The notes: a model not told the origin generated them from the sequence alone. A DNA stretch of 5,376 bases from Akkermansiaceae bacterium (GCA_023300065.1 JALZWJ010000057.1:1-5376); one strand, 5' to 3'. Shown: positions 1 to 5,376, numbered from the stretch's first letter. Made by a program: numbers and translations.

Positions 1-75
1 AAAGAGCGTGAATTTGAGGCGGTGATGAGCCAAGGCGAAGGCACGCCCGTTGTGATCTCTCCCGCTTACAAATAA
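1..75 (+). CDS. C-terminal end of an unidentified protein (5' truncated)
   Basis: The frame starting at base 1 is open for 24 codons and ends in TAA at 73-75. The tail reads roughly KEREFEAVMSQGEG followed by TPVVISPAYK. It has no recognisable motif and no hydrophobic segment. The gene begins before the window, so neither its length nor its family can be judged. No convincing hairpin with a T-run follows the stop. This leaves open either read-through into the TPR gene 79 bases downstream or a terminator I cannot see. A chance open frame of this length is possible. I favour a real gene end because the strand and spacing agree with the next gene and the codon choice resembles the neighbours. 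Confidence 0.5.
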   Translation, partial: KEREFEAVMSQGEGTPVVISPAYK

Positions 76-154
76 GAGGGCTGGTAGAGTCGCGCTTGGC
101 GAGGATGGTGGACTGAGAGATTGCAAAGACTCATTAATTTTTAAAGAATAGGGC
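76..154 (+). promoter_or_regulatory. Intergenic gap with a weak possible promoter for the TPR gene
   Basis: The second half of this 79-base gap is AT-rich (131-150). TTGCAA at 121-126 and AAGAAT at 144-149 lie 17 bases apart, matching four of six bases of each sigma-70-type hexamer. A transcript from this pair would start almost at the GTG at 155, giving a leaderless or near-leaderless mRNA. There is no proper Shine-Dalgarno sequence; the nearest thing is TAGGG, ending one base before the start codon. Hexamers this weak occur often by chance. Confidence 0.25.
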
Positions 155-1843
155 GTGAACCGTCTCATCCCCCTTCTTTTCTGTGTCTCGCTTTTTGGCT
201 CTCTTTTCGGCCAAGAATTTAAAGTGAGCGATGTGATTCATCCTATCGTGGTTGAACTGGCTGCGCCTTCTCACTTGGATGCGATTGACGGACGTTTCAT
301 GGCGGTTTCCACGAGTTCTGATGTCGCGGCAAAGCATGTGGCTCAGGGCATGGCCCGTTTGAATACTTCGTGGGATTTTGAGGCGTATCGTCATTTTTGT
401 GAGGCTGCTAAGTTGGATCCTGATTGCCTGATGGCCTACTGGGGGATCGCGATGAGCCTTGCTGGGAGCCAGCATGAGTTCTTCGAGCAACGTCAAAAAG
501 CGCTTGCTCGGATGTTGGATCTCTTAGAGTGGCAGCAGAAGGAGAAGGCCGAGAAGTGGTCAGAGTTAGAGGTTGGATATGCGCATGCGGCAGGGCGGCT
601 TCTGACCGAGGGCGCGCGGGGTGCAGGAGAAACTTTTCTGGCGGTTTCGGAACGATTCCCAAATGATGTGCAAGCACGGCTGTTTTCGCAGTTCCTCCTC
701 CGTGATGGTTTCGATGATTTTGGTGAACCTCGTTTGGGACAACGTCATTCAGCGAAGGGGATTTTTAAGATTCTAGAAACCCATCCTGAAGATGTTTCGG
801 TCATGTCTTTTTGGGTCACGAGCCAGGCCGAAGCTCCTCTCAATGGGGCGCTCTTGCGAAAGGACGTTCTTCCCGTTGCGCGGAAGTTAGTCCGTTTACA
901 TCCTGATTACGCGCCGTTCCGCTTGATGCTCACTCACACCGAGGCGCGTTGCGGGAATGCGGCGCTCGCGATTGCCGCGGGGGAGAAGGCGGTGACTCTC
1001 TACGAAAGATACATGGCGAGAGAGAAGGTGTCCGTCTTCGATTGCGAAGGCTGGGTGCGAGCTAAGGTCTACCTAGTTAATCTTTATGAAACGAAAGGGA
1101 ATCATGCCAAGGCGGTAGAGATCGCGCGTGAGTTGGCCTTGGTGAAGATTGATAAAAAGCGTGTGTTTTCTCGTGGGGCTGGGCTGCTTCTCTGGGAGGG
1201 GCGCACTGCGGGGGCCCGTATTATGATGGGGAGGTCAGATAAGGTGTCCTTTTATGAGGGGCAAAAAATGCTGGAACTGCTCTCGGAAGATCAGTGGTTC
1301 AAGGATGAGTCTTTCGCCATTTTCTACCGTGACTGCCTCGCTTTCTATCTCGGGGTGCGGGTCGCGGTCAGTGTGAAGGATAAGAAAAATGGGGAGCCCC
1401 TTTATCGAGACTTCATCCAGAGAGTGCGGGCGCTGGAAGCTCGTAAGGATGTCGCGGAGAAGACGAGCACCTATTCTAGTTGGCTCCGTGCTACCAATAC
1501 GCTCACTCTGGGAGTGGCTGAGCTAAAGGGGATGCTAGCAGAGCTAGAGCCGGAGCCGACAAAGAGTTCTGCGGTGAATTGGTATCGGGCCGCCGCAGAT
1601 CGCCAATACCGCCCCTCAAATCTCCTCCCTCCGATCGTTGATTATCCGCTCCAGCTTCGCCTCGGCAACTTTTACTTGAGCAAGGGAGATTCTGAAAAGG
1701 CGGGCCGTGCTTATCGGAAGGGGCTGGATATCCGGCCAAATCACTTGGCTACCTTGAAGGGCTACCAGAAGGCTCTAGTCAAGCTGGGGAAGACCGAGTC
1801 GGCCGCGATCCTAGCGAAGCGGATCGAGCAGGTCGCGAAGTAA
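155..1843 (+). CDS. Secreted tetratricopeptide-repeat protein
   Basis: This 562-residue protein starts at GTG. The start is supported because residues 1-20 form a classic signal peptide: Arg3, a hydrophobic core at about 5-18, and likely cleavage near LFG/QEF. It should therefore act in the periplasm or outside the cell. Residues 62-103 form a TPR-like unit (QGMARLNTSWDFEAYRHFCE, then LDPD and AYWGIAMSLAG). This matches the opening of a known family of large bacterial TPR proteins, in which a FxxxEAxxxFxxAxxLDPxCAMAYWG-like signature is typical. A central helical region (about 200-330) includes HP at 210-211 and 249-250 and an LTHTEAR segment at 259-265. Around 497-530 lies a clear TPR with a GDxEKAxxxYxxGLxxxPNH pattern. 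TPRs mediate protein contacts; no catalytic motif is visible and the partner is unknown. The next gene converges on it, with 22 bases between the stop codons. Confidence 0.88.
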   Translation: MNRLIPLLFCVSLFGSLFGQEFKVSDVIHPIVVELAAPSHLDAIDGRFMAVSTSSDVAAKHVAQGMARLNTSWDFEAYRHFCEAAKLDPDCLMAYWGIAMSLAGSQHEFFEQRQKALARMLDLLEWQQKEKAEKWSELEVGYAHAAGRLLTEGARGAGETFLAVSERFPNDVQARLFSQFLLRDGFDDFGEPRLGQRHSAKGIFKILETHPEDVSVMSFWVTSQAEAPLNGALLRKDVLPVARKLVRLHPDYAPFRLMLTHTEARCGNAALAIAAGEKAVTLYERYMAREKVSVFDCEGWVRAKVYLVNLYETKGNHAKAVEIARELALVKIDKKRVFSRGAGLLLWEGRTAGARIMMGRSDKVSFYEGQKMLELLSEDQWFKDESFAIFYRDCLAFYLGVRVAVSVKDKKNGEPLYRDFIQRVRALEARKDVAEKTSTYSSWLRATNTLTLGVAELKGMLAELEPEPTKSSAVNWYRAAADRQYRPSNLLPPIVDYPLQLRLGNFYLSKGDSEKAGRAYRKGLDIRPNHLATLKGYQKALVKLGKTESAAILAKRIEQVAK

Positions 1844-1854
1844 CTTACCAGAGA

Positions 1855-1880
1855 GGCCTCAGCTTTTAGTTGCTGAGGTC
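1855..1880. terminator. Hairpin between convergent genes, possible bidirectional terminator
   Basis: CCTCAGC (1857-1863) and GCTGAGG (1872-1878) form a perfect 7-bp stem with an 8-base loop. A G-T wobble and an outer G-C pair extend it to 9 bp. It begins 12 bases after the TPR gene stop and contains the stop codon of the minus-strand gene (1866-1868) in its loop. Neither flank has a proper T-run, so it is not a textbook intrinsic terminator. It may terminate inefficiently or simply protect 3' ends. Confidence 0.4.
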
Positions 1881-2582
1881 GATGATGATGGTATCGCCAG
1901 GCTGGATGTCTGGGTAGCCATCTGGCGAGTAGCCGTGAGGTCTCATGGTGGCGACGTACTCGCCGCTGTCATCGAGGCGGTCGATCTGAATCTTGCCGAT
2001 GATGCCGGAATTACGGCGGACTGCGAGGACCCGGCCTTCTTGGAAGTTGGCGCTAGCGGAAGGGACGAAGGTGACGAGGGCGTTTGACTTATTCGCGAAA
2101 GTGACGGTTCCCATGGTGAGGGCATTCTTCACGCGGAAGGCAGCCATGCGTTGCTCTTGCCCTTGCTCCACTCTTTCTTCAAAAATCTCCTCGTTTTCAG
2201 TTTCCAGTGTTTCTGCTTTGTTGGCGAGGGCGTCGATCTCTTGTTTTTGCATTTCGATCTTCTCTTCCTGAGACGCGATGATGGCCTTGGTTTCTTCCGA
2301 GATGGGATCTGGCTCAGCGGCGACGGGAGTCACTGGGGCTGGCGCGATAGGAGTCACGGGAGTCACGGGAGTGGGGAGGTAAGGGGTGGAGTTTGTGCGG
2401 AGTCGCGCTACCTCGATGGCGTGGTCTTCTGCATCCATTCTGGCGACTTCTTCGCGGAGGGATTCGATTTTCTTTTGGTTGGCATCACTCCCGCGGCTGT
2501 TGGTTAAACCGCCAAAAGAGAGGGCGAAGCCAACGACGAGAAGGAGGGAAGTCGTGCCCAAAAGGAGATTCGTGGTGTTCAT
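1866..2582 (-). CDS. Membrane-anchored coiled-coil protein with C-terminal beta domain
   Basis: This 238-residue protein starts at ATG (2580-2582). Residues 4-25 are hydrophobic and would act as an uncleaved membrane anchor or signal peptide. Two heptad-like, charge-rich segments follow at about 34-62 and 96-145. They are separated by a low-complexity Pro/Thr/Val linker (68-92, with repeated TPVTPV units). Residues about 152-236 look like a small all-beta domain. Features such as FANKSNALVTFVP, EGRVLAVRRN, IIGKIQIDRLDDSGEYVA and IQPGDTIII resemble the barrel-like C-terminal domain seen in FlgT-type and MreC-type envelope proteins. I infer that from strand pattern and the paired GK.....VA...GD motif only. 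No active site is visible. Proteins with this layout (anchor, coiled coil, GD-type beta domain) seem common in Verrucomicrobiota and Planctomycetota, generally without an assigned function. It has its own promoter-like element and no Shine-Dalgarno sequence. Confidence 0.85.
   Translation of the reverse strand: MNTTNLLLGTTSLLLVVGFALSFGGLTNSRGSDANQKKIESLREEVARMDAEDHAIEVARLRTNSTPYLPTPVTPVTPIAPAPVTPVAAEPDPISEETKAIIASQEEKIEMQKQEIDALANKAETLETENEEIFEERVEQGQEQRMAAFRVKNALTMGTVTFANKSNALVTFVPSASANFQEGRVLAVRRNSGIIGKIQIDRLDDSGEYVATMRPHGYSPDGYPDIQPGDTIIIDLSN
2325..2373 (-). repeat. Short in-frame direct repeats encoding a Thr-Pro-Val linker
   Basis: The 9-base unit GGGAGTCAC (plus strand) occurs at 2325-2333 and 2358-2366. 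Slightly degenerate copies lie at 2349-2357 and 2367-2373, and the last three copies are in tandem. They encode TPVTPV-type units of the linker between the two coiled coils. Because the unit is three codons long, slippage would change linker length without breaking the frame. Confidence 0.6.
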
Positions 2583-2595
2583 AGGTGTCGGCGGG

Positions 2596-2625
2596 ATAGT
2601 AGGGGTGGTGAGCGGGATTTGTCAA
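2596..2625 (-). promoter_or_regulatory. Sigma-70-type promoter for the coiled-coil protein gene
   Basis: Read on the minus strand, a perfect -35 hexamer TTGACA (2620-2625) is followed after 18 bases by TACTAT (2596-2601), which matches four of six consensus -10 bases. It lies between the terminator at 2653-2693 and the ATG at 2582, which is where a promoter is expected. The predicted transcription start is near base 2588-2590. That leaves only about six to eight bases before the ATG and no room for a ribosome-binding site. Confidence 0.6.
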
Positions 2626-2652
2626 AAACGTATCTTGGAAGAAAAAAGGGGC

Positions 2653-2693
2653 AAAAAAAAGAACCCGAAGCGGAGGTTCCGCGCCGGGTTCTT
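2653..2693 (-). terminator. Strong intrinsic terminator of the BI-1 gene
   Basis: On the minus strand this is a compound hairpin followed by eight T residues (A-run 2653-2660). The outer stem pairs CGGGTTCTT (2685-2693) with AAGAACCCG (2659-2667), a perfect 9 bp. The inner stem pairs TCCGC (2678-2682) with GCGGA (2670-2674) around a 3-base loop, with two unpaired bases on each side between the stems. It starts 18 bases after the BI-1 stop codon. It should insulate the BI-1 transcript from the next gene, which has its own promoter just downstream. Confidence 0.9.
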
Positions 2694-2711
2694 CAGGAGA
2701 GGTTAATCGCA

Positions 2712-3428
2712 CTAGTCGCGAGTCATCGAGAGCAGGATATTCAGGATGTAGTAGAAAAGAAGGGCGACACTGGCGAAGAGGCCGAGTGATGCCGCCACAT
2801 ACTGGTCTGAGCGGTAGTCATGAATGATGCTGCTAGTCTGGCGCAAGATCGAGCCACCAGCCAAGAGGACCATGGCTCCAGAGAACCAGATGCCGAGGTC
2901 GAAGCCGAGGAAGATGGAGGCTGCGATGAGTCCCATGGCGACGAAGCTACCGAGCTTGAGCATGCCGCCGAGGAAGGAGAAATCCTTCTTCGTGGTGAAT
3001 GCGACGAACGTTAGGCCCGCGAAAAGTCCGAGGGTGATGATGGCGGCTTGCCCGATGAGGTTACTCTGACCGGAGAAGGACTTTGCGATGAGGAGGAGTG
3101 GGAGGAAGACGATCGCTTCTGCGACGATAAAGAGGCCCAGTCCTGCGTATTGCATGCTACGGCTGGTGTCTGAGACGGCCCATTTATTGGCGATCCAAGA
3201 GGCCCCCATGAAGAGGCCGAGAACAATCATCCAAGAGAATTTGATCTGAAGAAGTCCGAAGACGGTGTTCTCGATGCCGGGGATGCTGAAGAGGGCCATT
3301 TCCAGAAGGATGAAGGCGCCGATTGCTCCCGCGAGGTGGAGGTAGGTTTTTTGGTAGAATTCAGTCCGGACGTTTTCGGGAGACTGTGCGACGGAGTGTG
3401 GACTCGCGTAGGGGTTGGTATGTTCCAT
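2712..3428 (-). CDS. Bax inhibitor-1/YccA family integral membrane protein
   Basis: This 238-residue protein starts at ATG 3426-3428 with MEHTNPYASP. The frame can be extended upstream to a TTG at 3479, but that would add a His-rich stretch across the divergent promoter region and does not look like family sequence. A soluble tail of about 28 residues precedes seven hydrophobic helices at roughly 30-49, 64-83, 93-115, 125-144, 152-175, 179-197 and 209-234. The family hallmark lies between helices 4 and 5: GLFAGLTFVAFTTKKDFSFL, then GGML. BI-1 proteins are seven-helix inner-membrane proteins that leak Ca2+ or protons in studied cases; E. coli YccA modulates the FtsH protease. The final helix lacks an obvious partner for the second Asp of the YetJ-type pH-sensing pair, as in YccA, so conductance cannot be assumed. 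Transcription ends at the strong terminator 18 bases past the stop. No Shine-Dalgarno sequence precedes the ATG. Confidence 0.92.
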   Translation of the reverse strand: MEHTNPYASPHSVAQSPENVRTEFYQKTYLHLAGAIGAFILLEMALFSIPGIENTVFGLLQIKFSWMIVLGLFMGASWIANKWAVSDTSRSMQYAGLGLFIVAEAIVFLPLLLIAKSFSGQSNLIGQAAIITLGLFAGLTFVAFTTKKDFSFLGGMLKLGSFVAMGLIAASIFLGFDLGIWFSGAMVLLAGGSILRQTSSIIHDYRSDQYVAASLGLFASVALLFYYILNILLSMTRD

Positions 3429-3451
3429 GTTTTTAAGTTGGTATTGGTATG

Positions 3452-3479
3452 ACTTTATCGAGAATCTGTGGTGATGCAA
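3452..3479 (-). promoter_or_regulatory. Possible weak promoter for the BI-1 gene
   Basis: On the minus strand TTGCAT (3474-3479) and TAAAGT (3452-3457) lie 16 bases apart, each a partial match to the sigma-70 hexamers, 23 bases upstream of the ATG at 3428. The 62-base divergent gap must hold promoters for both flanking genes, which supports a promoter here, but the hexamers are too weak to fix its position. Confidence 0.3.
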
Positions 3480-3490
3480 GACACTTGCTT

Positions 3491-3802
3491 ATGATGGATT
3501 TTACGGAGATTGACCGAGAAGACTTTCGCAATCTTTTAAGCGAAATCGCTGGGGCGTATATGCCTTTTGGGAAATATGGCCCGAAGGACTATCCGCCACG
3601 GGGGCTGCCTATCACTGATTTACCGCCAGAGTATTACACTTGGTTCATGGAGCGAGGGTGGCCGAAGGGGAGGCTGGGCGAGCTGATGGAGATGGTTTGC
3701 GAAATTAAGGCAACGGGGGCGGATCAAATCTTCGAGCCGATACGGCGCGCGCGCGGTGGGCGGGTCTCGGTGCGGAAGCAGAGGCCGAACACGGATTTTT
3801 AG
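3491..3802 (+). CDS. DUF3820 family small protein
   Basis: This is a 103-residue protein with two adjacent ATG codons at 3491 and 3494. An in-frame ATG at 3449 would add 14 residues (MTLSRICGDARHLL) that do not resemble the family and would use up most of the divergent promoter region, so I chose 3491. The DUF3820 signature spans residues 24-76: MPFGKYGPKDY, then LPITDLPPEYYTWFMERGWP, KGRLGELMEM and EIKATG. The family is annotated as a putative quorum-sensing-regulated virulence factor. The same MPFGKY...DLP.EYL.WF fold segment also appears at the C terminus of ExoX/DnaQ-like exonucleases, so nucleic-acid binding is a fair guess, not a demonstrated role. Here it stands alone, with a basic tail (85-98, rich in Arg/Lys). 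Compared with common members it has a longer loop between GKY and DLP, with extra Pro residues. Its stop shares four bases with that of the EEP gene. Confidence 0.85.
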   Translation: MMDFTEIDREDFRNLLSEIAGAYMPFGKYGPKDYPPRGLPITDLPPEYYTWFMERGWPKGRLGELMEMVCEIKATGADQIFEPIRRARGGRVSVRKQRPNTDF

Positions 3803-4806
3803 TTTCGGAAGACGAAGTCGGCGACGACGGTCCGGTGGTCTGAGTCTCCAAGTTTAAAAGTGCGTGCGCGGATGGGGACTAAGCGCTCTGACCCGCAGAT
3901 GTGGTCGATCCTGAGGAGGGGGAGAGATTGATGGTAGGTGTTGGCCCAGCCGGTGCCGACTGCATCGAAGGCGTCTTTGAATTCTGGTTCGAGGAGACGG
4001 TAGACCACGTCATTCGCTGGGGCATTAAAGTCTCCAGCAACGATGGCGGGAATACGAGGGAAGGCGGATTTTTGTTTTAAGATGCTGAGGGCGTAGGAGA
4101 GCTCGATCTGACGGAGCCTGCGGTTCTCGGTATGCTCCTGCCAGCAGCTGCGGTTAAAGAGGCGGAGGTTGGTGGCCGCAGGTTGAAGGTGGACATTGAG
4201 GAGCTGGAGACTCCGGCCACTGGAGAGCTCTACGGAGACGAGTTGGCTGCGATATTTAGGGACCTTTATCTCCCCATTTATAGTGCCTCGGACCAAGATA
4301 GCGCATCCTTTCTGAGGGTCGTAGCGATAGTCTCCCTTACCATCGAAGAGGTCATGGACCATTTGCTTGAGGTGGTAGGCATGTTGAATTTCTTGCAGGA
4401 AAATGATGTCCGGCTTGAGGCCTCTGATGGCGTCGCTGGGGTTCGTGCGGCCGGCGCAGTTTAGGGTGATGACACGGAGAGGTAGACTCCCGGCATAGAT
4501 TTCTGGTGGACCATGTGGGAGGGGCGCTACTCCGAGGCGGCCGAGCGAGCGTGCCTCATCAGAAAGGAGGAGGATGGTGAAGGTCCAGAGAAGGGTGGTG
4601 ATGAGGGAGAGCCGCGCCCGATAAAAGAGAAAGCAGGCGACGGCGAGAAAGAGGCCGATTAACCCCCAGACCCAGATTGGAAAAACGGTGAGGGCGGCGA
4701 AGCGGCCCGGGAGCCGGATATAGAGGATGACCGTGAAGAGGTGCAGCGCCACGGATAGGGCGAGTAAAACCATCGGCACGGGATGCCATGGACGACGGTA
4801 GATCAT
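3799..4806 (-). CDS. Membrane-anchored endonuclease/exonuclease/phosphatase (EEP) family protein, VanJ/YafD-like layout
   Basis: This 335-residue protein starts at ATG 4804-4806. Three hydrophobic helices (about 11-30, 38-61, 66-82) are followed by an EEP domain from about 109 to the end. The catalytic set looks complete: Asn116 in TLNC, Glu139 in FLQEI, His206 in NVHLQ, Asp259 and Asn261 in GDFNAP, Asp301-His302 in RIDHI, and Asp323-His324 in SDHRTV. The superfamily cleaves phosphodiester or phosphomonoester bonds with Mg2+ (ExoIII, DNase I, inositol phosphatases, sphingomyelinase). The substrate cannot be read from sequence. Three N-terminal helices plus a C-terminal EEP domain is the layout of YafD and of the teicoplanin-resistance protein VanJ. 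With an odd number of helices and basic residues at the N terminus (Arg4, Arg5), the domain is probably outside the cytoplasm. It lies 13 bases after the Pro-rich gene and is likely co-transcribed with it. There is no Shine-Dalgarno sequence. Confidence 0.92.
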   Translation of the reverse strand: MIYRRPWHPVPMVLLALSVALHLFTVILYIRLPGRFAALTVFPIWVWGLIGLFLAVACFLFYRARLSLITTLLWTFTILLLSDEARSLGRLGVAPLPHGPPEIYAGSLPLRVITLNCAGRTNPSDAIRGLKPDIIFLQEIQHAYHLKQMVHDLFDGKGDYRYDPQKGCAILVRGTINGEIKVPKYRSQLVSVELSSGRSLQLLNVHLQPAATNLRLFNRSCWQEHTENRRLRQIELSYALSILKQKSAFPRIPAIVAGDFNAPANDVVYRLLEPEFKDAFDAVGTGWANTYHQSLPLLRIDHICGSERLVPIRARTFKLGDSDHRTVVADFVFRN

Positions 4807-4819
4807 GGGTGAGGGCGAA

Positions 4820-5376
4820 TTAGGAGATGAGGCGGCCTTTGAAGACTTTGAGGGCCTCTATGATGAGGGGATCATCGTGAAAGTCATCCGCGGGGGCTGC
4901 GTTTTCTTCTGGGGCGGGAGCGTCGGGCGTTGAGGTTTGAGGCTCTGGAGTGGGGTTTAGAATGATGGGATCAGGGTCGATCGCGACGTCGGGAGCATTG
5001 GCGATGAGGTTGTCGATCGCGGAAATATTGCGGTCGGCGGCCGGTGGTGGCGTGGGGGTCTCCACGACTGGAGCAGGTGGCGTTGGGGCGGGGGTTGGTT
5101 CAGGCGCTGGCGCTGGCGACAATAATTTGACCGCGAATAATGTGCCGCCAACAGACAAACCTATTAGAAAAATACCGACACCAATAAAAATGAACAGTTT
5201 TTTCTTACTGGATTTTGGTTTTTCTTCTTCGTTGGTTTCTTCCTCGCTCTCTTTTTCTTCCTGGCTCTTGTTGGGGTGGTAGCCTTTTTCAAGAAAACCC
5301 GTTGGATCGGCTATGCTGGAATCGTAAGTACTTTCATTGCTTGCTTGATCGCGCCAATTTTCATGCCTCTTTATCT
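4820..5376 (-). CDS. Single-pass membrane protein with acidic and Pro/Ala-rich regions (N terminus outside window)
   Basis: The frame ending in TAA at 4820-4822 stays open to the window edge (about 185 codons), with no ATG inside. A TTG at 5158 falls in the middle of the membrane helix and is not a credible start. In order, it encodes a polar segment (KRHENWRDQASNE...), FLEKGYHPN, and a Glu/Lys/Ser-rich stretch (about 5210-5269). SSKKK then precedes one helix (LFIFIGVGIFLIGLSVGGTL, 5138-5197, extending to about 5120). A Pro/Ala/Thr-rich region follows, then an acidic patch (DDFHDD) and an amphipathic end (PLIIEALKVFKGRLIS). The KKK before the helix puts the N terminus in the cytoplasm and the Pro-rich part in the periplasm. 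I do not recognise the family; the missing N terminus might hold a known domain. It precedes the EEP gene by 13 bases in a likely operon whose promoter is outside the window. Confidence 0.78.
   Translation of the reverse strand, partial: IKRHENWRDQASNESTYDSSIADPTGFLEKGYHPNKSQEEKESEEETNEEEKPKSSKKKLFIFIGVGIFLIGLSVGGTLFAVKLLSPAPAPEPTPAPTPPAPVVETPTPPPAADRNISAIDNLIANAPDVAIDPDPIILNPTPEPQTSTPDAPAPEENAAPADDFHDDPLIIEALKVFKGRLIS

Noticed and set aside
134..748. Minus-strand open frames under the TPR gene
   Set aside because: They are antisense to a clear signal peptide and TPR coding sequence, and their translations show no domain.
2151..2706. Overlapping plus-strand open frames rich in Phe or Arg
   Set aside because: They are antisense to the coiled-coil protein gene. 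One runs through the promoter and the terminator hairpin, and the composition is a by-product of the GA-rich codons on the other strand.
3743..3756. Alternating GC run (GCGCGCGCGCG) with Z-DNA potential
   Set aside because: It is short and falls in Arg/Ala codons of the DUF3820 tail. No other sign of a structural or regulatory role.
3785..3808. 5-bp inverted repeat CCGAA/TTCGG around the overlapping stops
   Set aside because: The stem is too short for a 14-base loop, and no T-run follows on either strand, so it cannot be called a terminator.
4132..4464. 110-codon plus-strand open frame
   Set aside because: It lies wholly inside the EEP domain on the opposite strand, where all catalytic motifs read on the minus strand. 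Its translation has no recognisable family.
4950..5282. Plus-strand frame with Gly/Val/Ser-rich translation
   Set aside because: It is the mirror of the Pro/Ala/Thr-rich minus-strand segment. The Gly-Ala repeats are explained by complementing CCN/GCN codons.
1..5376. Search for CRISPR repeats, insertion-sequence ends, tRNA genes, integrase or toxin-antitoxin genes
   Set aside because: No spaced direct repeats, long terminal inverted repeats, cloverleaf-like sequence or mobile-element protein motif was seen by eye. A covariance-model scan was not possible.

Overview
The window is ordinary chromosomal sequence of moderately high GC content from a Gram-negative bacterium. Verrucomicrobiota (Akkermansia/Rubritalea/Luteolibacter-type) fits best. 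That placement rests on family resemblance recalled from memory: a BI-1/YccA protein with an N-terminal NPYASP-type tail, a large secreted TPR protein, and proline-rich envelope proteins with one membrane anchor. No marker gene confirms it. There is no phage, transposon, CRISPR array, toxin-antitoxin pair, tRNA or rRNA, and no gene-free stretch longer than 130 bases.

Layout. Bases 1-75 (+) are the last 24 codons of an unidentified gene. Bases 155-1843 (+) encode a 562-residue secreted tetratricopeptide-repeat protein. It converges on a minus-strand gene (1866-2582) for a one-pass membrane protein with coiled coils, a Pro/Thr linker and a small C-terminal beta domain. That gene has its own promoter-like element, which would give an almost leaderless mRNA. 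Upstream of it a strong intrinsic terminator (2653-2693) ends the minus-strand gene for a seven-helix Bax-inhibitor-1/YccA protein (2712-3428). Divergent from the BI-1 gene, across 62 bases, is a small DUF3820 protein (3491-3802, +). Its stop codon overlaps by four bases the stop of a membrane-anchored endonuclease/exonuclease/phosphatase (EEP) protein (3799-4806, -). Thirteen bases upstream of the EEP gene is the end of a minus-strand gene for a membrane-anchored, acidic, Pro/Ala-rich protein. Its frame stays open to the window edge (4820-5376), so its N terminus lies outside.

How the genes relate. The only clear co-transcribed pair is the Pro-rich protein plus EEP protein. Both are predicted to sit in the inner membrane, with their main domains probably in the periplasm. 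Four of the six main products carry a membrane segment or signal peptide, so the region leans toward envelope functions, but nothing in the sequence ties the genes into one pathway. I do not see a convincing new multi-gene system. The points most worth checking are the near-leaderless promoter, the true extent of the Pro-rich gene, the small beta domain at 1866-2582 and the EEP/Pro-rich pairing.
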